Source: Erythrobacter sp. SDW2
Lineage (GTDB): Bacteria > Pseudomonadota > Alphaproteobacteria > Sphingomonadales > Sphingomonadaceae
DNA length: 64,000 nt
Direction of reading: 5' to 3'
NCBI RefSeq assembly: GCF_021431965.1
Contig: NZ_CP090370.1
Span: 2,721,001-2,785,000, forward strand
Shown here: piece by piece, positions 26,468-34,558 of the stretch
Layout: the number at the start of each line of letters is the position of its first letter
Position numbering within the stretch: the stretch's first letter is position 1
Notes under the pieces: model-generated
Databases searched by the model: none
Seen by the model: the letters and a program-made list of their open reading frames with translations, nothing else
What the model was told of the DNA's origin: nothing
Made by a program: the position numbers and the translations under genes

Positions 26468-27235
26468 TCAGTTGCGCCAGCTGGTATCGATCTTGTCGAT
26501 CCGGCGCTTCCATGCCTCGAAGTCGAACGCGCCGGCCGGGCCGCCCTGTTCCCCAACGACGTGCAGGTCACGCTGGTGCACCGCAACGACTTCGTCCGGC
26601 ACGAACAGCGGATCGCCCATGCCAAGCGTCGCGACCTGGATTTCGCAGGCGCGCTGGAGCGCCCACATCTTCACGAACATGCCGGGGATGGTCTTGTCCA
26701 TCACCACGGGGCCGTGGTTGCGCAGCATCAGGATGCTGTGCTGGCCGAGGTTCTCGACCAGCCGCTCACCTTCCTCGGCGCGCACGGTCACACCTTCGAA
26801 ATCATGATAGCCAATCTGGCCCTGGAAATTGCAGGCGTAGAAATTGGTCGGCAGCAGGCCGCCCTTGTGGCTGCACACGGCCATCGTCGCCGTGGTGTGG
26901 ACGTGGCAGATCGCCGCCGCCCTGTCGCCCAGATGCTTGTGGAAGTAGCCGTGCTGGGTGAAGCCGGCCTTGTTCACCGGATATTGCGACGGGCCGACAT
27001 TGTTGCCTTCCACGTCGATCTTGACGAGGTTCGAGGCGGTCACTTCGTCATACATCAGCCCGAACGGGTTGATAAGGAAGGTGTCGTCCTCCCCCGGGAT
27101 CTTGACCGAGATGTGGTTGTAGATGGATTCGCCCCAGCCGAGGTGGTCGAAAATGCGATAGCAGGCGGCGAGATCCTGGCGAAGCTTCCACTCTTCGTCG
27201 GTGCAGGGAAAATCGGCTTTGCGCTGGGTGGCCAT
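26468..27235 (-). CDS. Class II aldolase/adducin-family protein
   Basis: About 255 residues. Contains WGESIYNHISVKIPG near the N-terminus, the metal histidines in CHVHTTATMAVCSHKGGL and the third-histidine region LRNHGPVVM, matching the fuculose-phosphate aldolase/adducin fold. The group includes sugar-phosphate aldolases and decarboxylases, and many members of unknown substrate. The ATG at 27235 has GAGGAGAG upstream. Probably cotranscribed with the downstream [2Fe-2S] gene. Confidence 0.86.
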   Translation of the reverse strand: MATQRKADFPCTDEEWKLRQDLAACYRIFDHLGWGESIYNHISVKIPGEDDTFLINPFGLMYDEVTASNLVKIDVEGNNVGPSQYPVNKAGFTQHGYFHKHLGDRAAAICHVHTTATMAVCSHKGGLLPTNFYACNFQGQIGYHDFEGVTVRAEEGERLVENLGQHSILMLRNHGPVVMDKTIPGMFVKMWALQRACEIQVATLGMGDPLFVPDEVVAVHQRDLHVVGEQGGPAGAFDFEAWKRRIDKIDTSWRN

Positions 27236-27350
27236 GGGCTCTCTCCTCAATTCGGTTGCTGCGCATATCGCATGACTCGCGTCCCGTGGACAAGCGCCGG
27301 TCGCCTATTTCTGCTTTCCCCGCGCCAAGCTGCCAGCTAGGCCCGCGGAC

Positions 27351-28706
27351 ATGAGCGAGAACGCCAAGCTGACGCGCGGGAGCATCCCCGGCCATCTCGT
27401 CTCCCAAACCCTGCCGGGCATCATCGGCGTCGCGGCCATGATGTCGATCGGGATCGTCGATGCCTACTATATCGGCCAACTGGGCAGCACTGAACTGGCC
27501 GCAGTCAGCTTCATATTCCCGATCAATGTAGCCCTCGCCAGCCTGGGAGTCGGGGTGATGGTCGGGATTTCCTCGGTCGTCGCCCGAGCGCTGGGCGAAG
27601 GTGACACCGCCAAGGCAGCGCAGCGGGCCAATTTCGGGATCGCCATGGCCATCGCTTTCGGCGCGGTCATAGGCTGCGCGCTCTATGCGGTGCACGAGCC
27701 GCTGTTCCGCTTGATGAACGCCGGCGACGAGCATTTGCCGCTGATCGAGGCCTATATCCTGCCCTATGCGCTGGGATTTCCCCTGCTGGTTGCCAATATG
27801 GCGATGAGCGGCGCCCTGCGCGGCCAAGGAGAAGCGAGCCGGACGAGCGCGATCAACATCACCTATGCGGTGGTGAACTGGGTTCTCAACCCGATCCTGG
27901 TTACAGGTACGGGGAACTTCGAGGGCTTCGGCATTGCAGGTTCGGCCTATGCCACGCTGACTGGCTGGGTCGTCGGCATGATGGTCGCTTTGCGGTTGAT
28001 GCGCGGCACGCTGCTGCCCGTCGATTTCTCGCTGCTCCGCGAGACCCCGCCGCTGGACCCGTTGCGCTCGATTTTGCGGGTTGCAGGGCCCGCCGCCCTG
28101 TCCAATGCCATCAATCCGATCGGGCTTTCGGTGCTTACCGCGTTGGTCGCCACCGAAAGTGCCAATGCGGTAGCAGGCTTCGGTGCGGCAGCGCGCGTGC
28201 AGAGCTTCGCGCTGGTCCCGCTGTTGGCGCTGTCCGGATCGATCGGGGGGATCGTCGGCCAGAATTGGGGGGCGGGGCAATACGACCGGGCGCGGCAGGC
28301 GGCGTTATACGCTGGCCTGTTCTGCATCGGATGGGGCTTGGCCACGGCCACGGTGCTCATCCTTGCCGGAAGCTGGCTAGGGCAGGTTTTCAGCGACGAC
28401 CCGGCTGTGGTCGGGGAATTCGGGCGCTATCTCTCCATCGCAGCCTGGGGGTACGCAGGCTTCGGCGTGCTGATCGTCGGCAATGGCGCGCTCAATGCCA
28501 TAGACCGGTCTAGCTTTGCCCTGATGCAGAGCTGCGCCAGGGTGTTTCTGGTCATGCTACCCCTCGCCTGGTTCCTGCGCGGCAGTTGGGGCGCGGACGC
28601 GATCTATGCGGCTGAACTGGCAGCCAATTTGTTCGGGGGGATAGTGGCCTCGCTGGTGGTCTGGCGGCTGTTGCGCGCCCCGATGGCGGAGCCATCGCTT
28701 GCCTGA
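27351..28706 (+). CDS. MATE-family efflux transporter
   Basis: A 451-residue protein with 12 helices and MATE signatures: TLPGIIGVAAMMSIGIVDAYYIGQLG in the first helices, SSVVARALGEGDTAKAAQRAN, and in the second half SGSIGGIVGQNWGAGQYDRARQA. It exports cationic or other small molecules by Na+ or H+ antiport. It overlaps the next gene, an arsenosugar-family glycosyltransferase, by eight bases, so it is likely coexpressed with the arsenic island and could export its product; that is inference. Confidence 0.88.
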   Translation: MSENAKLTRGSIPGHLVSQTLPGIIGVAAMMSIGIVDAYYIGQLGSTELAAVSFIFPINVALASLGVGVMVGISSVVARALGEGDTAKAAQRANFGIAMAIAFGAVIGCALYAVHEPLFRLMNAGDEHLPLIEAYILPYALGFPLLVANMAMSGALRGQGEASRTSAINITYAVVNWVLNPILVTGTGNFEGFGIAGSAYATLTGWVVGMMVALRLMRGTLLPVDFSLLRETPPLDPLRSILRVAGPAALSNAINPIGLSVLTALVATESANAVAGFGAAARVQSFALVPLLALSGSIGGIVGQNWGAGQYDRARQAALYAGLFCIGWGLATATVLILAGSWLGQVFSDDPAVVGEFGRYLSIAAWGYAGFGVLIVGNGALNAIDRSSFALMQSCARVFLVMLPLAWFLRGSWGADAIYAAELAANLFGGIVASLVVWRLLRAPMAEPSLA

Positions 28707-29277
28707 AATCCGCCTGCATATCTTCTGCCGCTGGCCGGAGCCGGGCAAAGCCAAGACCCGGCTGATCCCGGACTTCGGACCGGCTGGCGCAGCAGCAATC
28801 TATGCCAGGCTGCTGGCACATACGATCAAGGTTGCGAGGGAGAGCGGCATCCCGTTCGAACTGCGCGTGACCGGTGCGGAGCCGGACGTGTTCCGATCGG
28901 CGCTTGGCGAGGAACTGATTGTCGTGGACCAGGGCGAAGGCGACCTGACGGACAAGCTCGCACGGGTATCGGCTCCCGCCATCGTCATCGGCAGCGATTG
29001 TCCCGGCCTGACCCCGCAACACCTGTGGGCCGCACATGACACGCTGGCGACCGAAGAGATGGTGATCGGTCCGGCAAGCGACGGGGGGTATTACCTGCTC
29101 GGCTACAACAGCGATGCCCGCTTCGCCTTCGAAAACATGCCGTGGAGCACTGCGGAAGTATTCGAGGAAACGCTGCGGCGCTTCGTCGCACAGGGCATCC
29201 GGCCTGCGGTGATGCCGGAACTGTCGGACATCGATACCGCCGAGGATCTCGCCGACTGGCCGGACTTCCTGCCGTGA
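28699..29277 (+). CDS. Glycosyltransferase, TIGR04282 family (arsenosugar biosynthesis)
   Basis: A 192-residue nucleotide-sugar transferase of the DUF2064/TIGR04282 family: N-terminal FCRWPEPGKAKTRLIPDFGP, central IVIGSDCPGLTPQHL and GPASDGGYYLLGYN, with the C-terminal SDIDTAEDLADW. Family members sit in arsenosugar clusters. The start is a TTG inside the MATE gene's last codons, with GGCGGAG upstream; the stop overlaps the GTG of the next gene (GTGA at 29274-29277). Confidence 0.85.
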   Translation: MPEIRLHIFCRWPEPGKAKTRLIPDFGPAGAAAIYARLLAHTIKVARESGIPFELRVTGAEPDVFRSALGEELIVVDQGEGDLTDKLARVSAPAIVIGSDCPGLTPQHLWAAHDTLATEEMVIGPASDGGYYLLGYNSDARFAFENMPWSTAEVFEETLRRFVAQGIRPAVMPELSDIDTAEDLADWPDFLP

Positions 29278-29999
29278 ACCAGTCGGTCGCTTTGGTGATC
29301 CCGCTGCTCGACGAAGAGAAGGCGCTGCCTGCGCTGGTCGAAGTCGTGCGCGGGCTGGTGCCGCAACCTGATGAGGTGATCGCTGTCGATGGCGGCAGTT
29401 CGGACGGGACACGCGAACTGGTCCGGGGAGCGGGCTGGCACCTGCTCGAGACCGCAAAAGGCCGCGCCGTGCAGATCAACGCGGGGGTCGCGGCGTCGCA
29501 GTCGCCGCTGGTGTGTATCCTACACGCCGACACCATCCCGCCTGCCGACATGGTGCAGGTGATCCGCGACACGCTGGAAGACAATCGCATCGCCCTCGCC
29601 AGCTTCACACCGTTGATAACCGGCGAGAAGACCCGCTGGTTCACCAGTGCGCACAACTTCATCAAGACCTGGTACGCCCCGCTGATCACCCGGCCACATC
29701 TGTTCTTCCGCGGGGTAAGGCTGTTGTTCGGCGACCACGCGATGTTTTTCCGGCGGGTGGATTTCCTTGCCGTCGGCGGCTGCACGCCGAGCGACGCAGT
29801 CATGGAGGAAGCGGATCTTTGCGTAAAATTCGCCCGACTGGGGAAGATCAGGATGGTCCCCCGCATCGTGCGGACGTCGGACAGGCGGATCGTCGCATGG
29901 GGCCCGCTCAAGGCGAACTGGATCTACTTCAAGGTCGGCATTCTGTGGGCGCTGGGCCTGCGCGAGCGGATGGCCAGGGATTATCCGGACGTCCGCTGA
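29274..29999 (+). CDS. Glycosyltransferase, TIGR04283 family (arsenosugar biosynthesis)
   Basis: A GT2-type enzyme of 241 residues: LVIPLLDEEKALPALVE at the start, DEVIAVDGGSSDGTREL for nucleotide-sugar binding, LHADTIPPADMVQV with the metal-binding HAD motif, and EEADLCVKFARLGK near the acceptor site. It is the usual partner of TIGR04282 enzymes. GTG start, four-base overlap with the upstream gene. Its 3' end overlaps that of the convergent SDR gene by 19 bases. Confidence 0.87.
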   Translation: MNQSVALVIPLLDEEKALPALVEVVRGLVPQPDEVIAVDGGSSDGTRELVRGAGWHLLETAKGRAVQINAGVAASQSPLVCILHADTIPPADMVQVIRDTLEDNRIALASFTPLITGEKTRWFTSAHNFIKTWYAPLITRPHLFFRGVRLLFGDHAMFFRRVDFLAVGGCTPSDAVMEEADLCVKFARLGKIRMVPRIVRTSDRRIVAWGPLKANWIYFKVGILWALGLRERMARDYPDVR

Positions 30000-31018
30000 A
30001 GCTCCGGCGCGCTGAGGAAACCCGCATCGATGCAGTACTGGATCAGCTTGCGCAGCATGGCCTGATCCATCACCGGCGGTACCAGCCCGGTCATTGTCCG
30101 TAGTTTTGCGTTATCAAAACGCGGATCCCGCTGAAAGTAGGCCGCGTAGAGGCCCGCAACCCGCTTGTAGAGCCTTCGCTCCAGCGGCGGGAGCACAGCC
30201 GGGTCGAATGTGGCCGCATCGGCCAGAACCGGTGCACTGAAGTGATTGAAGCTGCCGATCGCCGCCGCAAAATCCTCGACCGGCACCGGCCCGCCCGAAA
30301 CGAGATGGTAGGCGCCACCTTGCGCCTCCTCGAACCGCTCCACCAGCGCCGTGATCCCGGCCGCGACGTGATCGAGCGGGACGAAGTCGAGCGTCGCCCC
30401 CTCGCTCACCGGCATGTGCCGCACGCGGCCCTCGGCGATGAGCTTGAAAGCGGCGTAGATCGTGTCGAACTGGCGGATCGCGCCGGTGCGGCTGTCGCCG
30501 ACGACGATGCTCGGACGCGCGATGGCGAAGCGCACCCCGCTGGCGCGGACCAATGCTTCGGCCTCTGCCTTGCTCGCTTCGTACCCGTTGGTGAAGCCGC
30601 CGGTCGGCAGGGGGTCGTCCTCGCCGATCGGGCCGGAGCGATCGCCGCAGACATAGGCGGTACTGACATGCAGGAACCCTGCCCCCGCCCGACCCGCAAG
30701 CTCCAGTGCGCGGGCGGTGCCGTCGATATTGGTGGCGCGGTAGGCCTCTTCCTCCAGATCGAAGCGGGTCAGCGCGGCGCAGTGGAGGACGAGGTCGATC
30801 TCACCCGATAGCCGCTCGAGTAACGCCGGGTCGAGACCCATGCTTTCCTGCGAGAGGTCACCCGTCAGCACCTCGGCCACGGCAGCAGGCTTGCCGTCAT
30901 TCGCCAGTACGGCGGGGTTCGAGCGCACCAGAGCGGCAACCCGGTGCCCCGCCTGCGCCAGCCGCGCGCAGACTTCGCCACCGATCAACCCGGCGGCCCC
31001 GGTGACGAGGATATGCAT
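29981..31018 (-). CDS. Extended SDR / NAD-dependent epimerase-reductase
   Basis: A 345-residue Rossmann protein: VTGAAGLIGGEVCARLAQ at the N-terminus, HCAALTRFDLEEEAYRATNIDGT and the YxxxK catalytic pair in GYEASKAEAEAL. It resembles thioester-reductase-like or nucleoside-sugar SDRs (also NAD(P)-dependent aldehyde-forming enzymes); the substrate is unknown. Its ATG overlaps the arsM stop (TGATG at 31016-31020), so it belongs to the arsM operon and probably processes a methylated-arsenic metabolite. Confidence 0.82.
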   Translation of the reverse strand: MHILVTGAAGLIGGEVCARLAQAGHRVAALVRSNPAVLANDGKPAAVAEVLTGDLSQESMGLDPALLERLSGEIDLVLHCAALTRFDLEEEAYRATNIDGTARALELAGRAGAGFLHVSTAYVCGDRSGPIGEDDPLPTGGFTNGYEASKAEAEALVRASGVRFAIARPSIVVGDSRTGAIRQFDTIYAAFKLIAEGRVRHMPVSEGATLDFVPLDHVAAGITALVERFEEAQGGAYHLVSGGPVPVEDFAAAIGSFNHFSAPVLADAATFDPAVLPPLERRLYKRVAGLYAAYFQRDPRFDNAKLRTMTGLVPPVMDQAMLRKLIQYCIDAGFLSAPELQRTSG

Positions 31019-32073
31019 CAGCAGCAGGCAGCCGGACTGTCAGGCACCGAACCTTCCCCCGCGCCGAAGGGCACCGCCACCCCGCAATCGGGAAACACGC
31101 CATAGTGATGCGCGAAGTCGCCAAAGAATTCGAAGTGTCCGGCGAAGCGGGTATCGGCCAGCATCTTCCAGCTGTTGCCGCAGATCGGGAACATCCGCCC
31201 GGCCTCGATATTGTGGTGCCCGTCGAGTTCGAACACGCGCTCCTGCCCGGGCACGGTGCCCTTATAGCGGACGGCCTGGCCATAATCCTCGCACTGCATC
31301 TCGAGGTCCGCCAGTTTGAACAGCCGGTAGGTGGCGGAATAGAAATTGATTCCGTCGAGCTTGGCCGCGACCTCCTTGTCGCCGATCCCAAGCGGACGGC
31401 TGGTGACGAGGCGCGGGTCGGCGAAACCCGCTGCCTTGGCCTGCGCGATGAAGTCGCCCCAATAGAGCGCCCCGCCCAGGCATTCGCCGTGCAGCACGGG
31501 ATCGGTCCGCAGCGCCTCGGGCACGCGGCGGTCGGCATAGACGTCGGAGAAATAGATCTCACCGCCTTCCTTGAGCAGCCGGTGCGCGGCGGCGAAGACC
31601 GCCTGCTTGTCCGCCACCAGGTTGATGACGCAATTGGAGACGATGACATCGAAATGTCCCGCGGGCAGGCCGAGATCACCCAGCTTTTCGATATCGCCTT
31701 CGAGGAAGCGCACGTTGGACCGGGCATAGCCGAAGCGTTCGCGGTGCCATTCGAGATGTTCGTTGGCCACCGCCAGCTGTTCAGGCGTGGTATCGATCCC
31801 GGTCACACTGCCGTGTTCGCCCACCAGTTGCGCGAGGATATAGGCATCCTGCCCGCTGCCGCTGCCGAGATCGAGGATATGGCACCCTTGGATCGCCTGC
31901 GGCGTGACCAAGCCACAGCCGTAATAGCGCGCCCGCACTTCCTCGTGGACATTGCGCATCGCGGCCAAGATTTCCGGCGGGGGAGCTTCGGCGGTGCAGC
32001 AGGCATCGGTCTTGAGGTCGGCCGATCCGGTCAGGACCTTTCCGTAATACTCGCGCGAATTCTCGATGTTCAT
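31018..32073 (-). CDS. arsM: Arsenite methyltransferase ArsM
   Basis: A 351-residue enzyme that adds methyl groups from SAM to trivalent arsenic in the cytosol. Residues 25-26 are a CC pair in the DACCTAEAPP motif typical of ArsM; YYGCG (Cys53), SNCVINL (Cys148) and GECLGGALY (Cys198) correspond to the conserved arsenic-binding cysteines. Motif I is LDLGSGSGQDAY (68-79). The C-terminal portion is the ArsM-specific domain, and the protein ends in a CC pair. It is transcribed divergently from the flavoprotein gene, with 80 bases between. No ArsR is encoded nearby. Confidence 0.92.
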   Translation of the reverse strand: MNIENSREYYGKVLTGSADLKTDACCTAEAPPPEILAAMRNVHEEVRARYYGCGLVTPQAIQGCHILDLGSGSGQDAYILAQLVGEHGSVTGIDTTPEQLAVANEHLEWHRERFGYARSNVRFLEGDIEKLGDLGLPAGHFDVIVSNCVINLVADKQAVFAAAHRLLKEGGEIYFSDVYADRRVPEALRTDPVLHGECLGGALYWGDFIAQAKAAGFADPRLVTSRPLGIGDKEVAAKLDGINFYSATYRLFKLADLEMQCEDYGQAVRYKGTVPGQERVFELDGHHNIEAGRMFPICGNSWKMLADTRFAGHFEFFGDFAHHYGVFPDCGVAVPFGAGEGSVPDSPAACC

Positions 32074-32153
32074 GAAACCGTTCGACCCCTAGCTGCGAAT
32101 ATGCTTGTGCAGGCAGGTACGCCGGTTAGACGCTTTCGGTTGCAGGGGCACCC

Positions 32154-33572
32154 ATGAATTTCACCCATGATGTGATTGTGATCGGCGGCGGAGCCGCTGG
32201 GCTGACGGCGGCAGGCGGTTGTGCGCTGTTCGGGCTCACGGTCGCCCTGATCGAAGGCCACAAGATGGGCGGCGAGTGCCTCAACAACGGCTGCGTGCCA
32301 TCGAAGGCGCTGATCACTGCCGCGAAGCGCGCCGCCGAAGCGCGCGAGGCGACCCGCTTCGGTGTGACGCTGGCTGCGCCGCAAATCGATTGGGCCGGGG
32401 TGCGCGGGCATATCCAAGATGCCATCGAGGGCATCGAGCATCACGATTCCGTCGAGACATTCGAAGGCATGGGCTGCGAAGTCTTCACTGCCCGCGCTAC
32501 GCTGACCGGACGGCAGACGGTCGAGGTCGCGGGCCGGACGCTAAGGGCACCGCGCATTGTCCTCGCCACCGGGTCCGAACCGCTGGTACCGCCGATCCCG
32601 GGCTTGGACAGCGTTCCATACCTCACCAACGAGAACCTGTTCGAGCTGCCGGAGCAACCGGGCCATTTGATCATCATCGGCGGCGGGGTGATCGGGATGG
32701 AAATGGCGCAGGCCTTCCGCCGACTGGGCAGTGAAGTGACCGTGGTCGAGCCGGGCAAGCCAATGGCCCGCGACGATGCGGATTCGGTTGCCGTCGTGGT
32801 CGAGGTCATGCGCGAGGAAGGCGTGCGCTTCGTTTCCGGCAAGGCCGGGAAGGTCGAAGGAACGACCGGCAATGTCACGCTGCATACCGACGGCGGCGAA
32901 GCCATCACCGGCACGCATCTGCTGGTCGCCGTGGGACGCAAGGCACGCGTCGCGGGCTTCGGCGCGGAAGAGATCGGCATCGCTACGGGGAAGAACGGTT
33001 TCGTCACCGATGCCCGGAGGCGCACCTCGGTCAAGGGCATCTATGCCATCGGCGATTGCCGCGAGGGGCCGCGCCTGACCCATGTCTCGGGCTATGAAGG
33101 CTCCAACGTGGCGCTGGAGATCGTCACCGGCCTGCCGACCAAGGTCGATTACCGCGCCCTGCCGTGGTGCACCTATACCGAGCCCGAAGTCGCGCAGATC
33201 GGCCTGACCGAGGAAGAGGCGCGCCAGCAGCATGGCGACAAGGTGACGGTAGTGAAGCAGGACTTCTCCGAGAACGAACGCGCCGTCGCAGAAGGCTATA
33301 CCAAGGGGCATATGAAGATGGTGCTCAAGGGCAAGAAGGTGCTCGGCGTCAGCGTGGTGGGCAAGAACGCGGGCGAGCTGCTGCTGCCCTTCAGCCAGAC
33401 GATCACCGGCAAGACCAGCACCTTCGCGCTGGGCTCGGCGATCATCAGCTATCCGACCCGCAGCGAGATTTCGAAGGCCGCGGCCTTTGCCGCCTGGGAA
33501 CCGACGGTGTTCGGCAGCCTGCCCAGGAAATACGCCGGTTTCGTCGCCGGCCTCAGACGGAAGTTCTCGTGA
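32154..33572 (+). CDS. FAD/NAD pyridine nucleotide-disulfide oxidoreductase (MerA/Lpd-like)
   Basis: A 472-residue flavoprotein: FAD motif VIVIGGGAAGLTAA, redox-active disulfide GGECLNNGCVPSK (Cys42 and Cys47), NAD motif IIIGGGVIGMEMAQAF and second FAD motif GIYAIGDCREGPRLTHV. Where dihydrolipoamide dehydrogenase has HxHPTxSE, this has SYPTRSE, so the general-base histidine is replaced by Tyr as in mercuric reductase-like enzymes; no HMA domain or C-terminal cysteine pair is present. Its stop overlaps the GTG start of the radical SAM gene, so the two are translationally coupled. Role in arsenic metabolism is inferred from position. Confidence 0.83.
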   Translation: MNFTHDVIVIGGGAAGLTAAGGCALFGLTVALIEGHKMGGECLNNGCVPSKALITAAKRAAEAREATRFGVTLAAPQIDWAGVRGHIQDAIEGIEHHDSVETFEGMGCEVFTARATLTGRQTVEVAGRTLRAPRIVLATGSEPLVPPIPGLDSVPYLTNENLFELPEQPGHLIIIGGGVIGMEMAQAFRRLGSEVTVVEPGKPMARDDADSVAVVVEVMREEGVRFVSGKAGKVEGTTGNVTLHTDGGEAITGTHLLVAVGRKARVAGFGAEEIGIATGKNGFVTDARRRTSVKGIYAIGDCREGPRLTHVSGYEGSNVALEIVTGLPTKVDYRALPWCTYTEPEVAQIGLTEEEARQQHGDKVTVVKQDFSENERAVAEGYTKGHMKMVLKGKKVLGVSVVGKNAGELLLPFSQTITGKTSTFALGSAIISYPTRSEISKAAAFAAWEPTVFGSLPRKYAGFVAGLRRKFS

Positions 33573-34558
33573 CCGAAGCCCGCACCAAAAGTCGCAACGC
33601 GCCCCAAGGTCCCTCGCCTTTCGCGGTCGAGGCGGCGCTGCTGCCGCCGGAAAAGTTCACCGATCCGGACTGGACCGCCAAGGGCGAACCGCGCGCCTCG
33701 GTGCCGCTGGTCGCGCTCGAGACACTGTGGCTCAACACCGGAACGCTGTGCAATCTCGCCTGTGCGCACTGCTATATCGAAAGCAGCCCGACCAATGATG
33801 CGCTGGTCTATCTGCGTCATGCCGATGCCGCACGATTCCTTGACGAGGCGCAAGCCATGGGCACGCGCGAGATCGGCTTCACCGGCGGCGAGCCGTTCAT
33901 GAACCCCGAGTTCGTCACCATGCTGACTGATACGCTGCAACGCGGGTTCGAAGCGCTGGTGCTGAGCAATGCCATGAAGCCGATGCGGCGATACGAGACA
34001 GCGCTGCTGGAACTGCGTGAGCGTTTCGGCAGCAAGCTGACGATCCGCGTCAGCCTCGACCACCATACGCAGGCGGTGCATGAGGCCGAGCGTGGTCCGA
34101 ACAGCTGGGACGCCGCAATCGACGGGCTGCAATGGCTGAGCGGTCACGGCTTCTCGCTGGCGGTGGCGGGCCGGATGCTGCCGGGCGAGAGCGAGGCGGA
34201 CGAGCGGGCCGGCTATGCGCGGCTGTTCACCGGGCAGGGCATTGCCGTCGACGCGAACGACCCGGCGCGGCTGGTGTTGTTCCCGGAAATGGACGGAGCC
34301 AAGGACATCCCGGAGATCACCACCGCCTGCTGGGGCATCCTGGGGCAGGATCCGGCCGATATCATGTGCGCGCGCTCCCGCATGGTCGTCCACCGCAAGG
34401 GCGAACCCGCCCCGCGTGTCGCGGCCTGCACGCTGATCCCCTACGATCCCGGCTTCGACATGGGCGCTTCGCTGGCCGAGGCGTCAGCCCCGGTGAAGCT
34501 CAACCACCCGCATTGCGCCCGTTTCTGTGTGCTTGGCGGGGCGAGCTGCTCGGCCTAG
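33569..34558 (+). CDS. Radical SAM protein of the arsenic island
   Basis: A 329-residue radical SAM enzyme with the CxxxCxxC cluster motif at residues 61-68 (CNLACAHC), GFTGGEPFMNP for SAM binding and RVSLDHH. The C-terminal third carries further cysteines in ACWGIL, IMCARS, VAACTL and a final HPHCARFCVLGGASC (Cys316, 320, 327), so an auxiliary Fe-S cluster of SPASM/twitch type is likely. It is unlike ArsS, which joins an adenosyl group to dimethylarsenic, in its N-terminal sequence and lacks the recognisable ArsS C-terminal domain. The reaction is unknown. GTG start overlaps the flavoprotein stop. Confidence 0.82.
   Translation: MTEARTKSRNAPQGPSPFAVEAALLPPEKFTDPDWTAKGEPRASVPLVALETLWLNTGTLCNLACAHCYIESSPTNDALVYLRHADAARFLDEAQAMGTREIGFTGGEPFMNPEFVTMLTDTLQRGFEALVLSNAMKPMRRYETALLELRERFGSKLTIRVSLDHHTQAVHEAERGPNSWDAAIDGLQWLSGHGFSLAVAGRMLPGESEADERAGYARLFTGQGIAVDANDPARLVLFPEMDGAKDIPEITTACWGILGQDPADIMCARSRMVVHRKGEPAPRVAACTLIPYDPGFDMGASLAEASAPVKLNHPHCARFCVLGGASCSA

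Noticed and set aside
28699..34558. Possibility that the island is a mobile genomic island
   Set aside because: No integrase, tRNA junction, direct repeats or change in base composition at its edges was seen.
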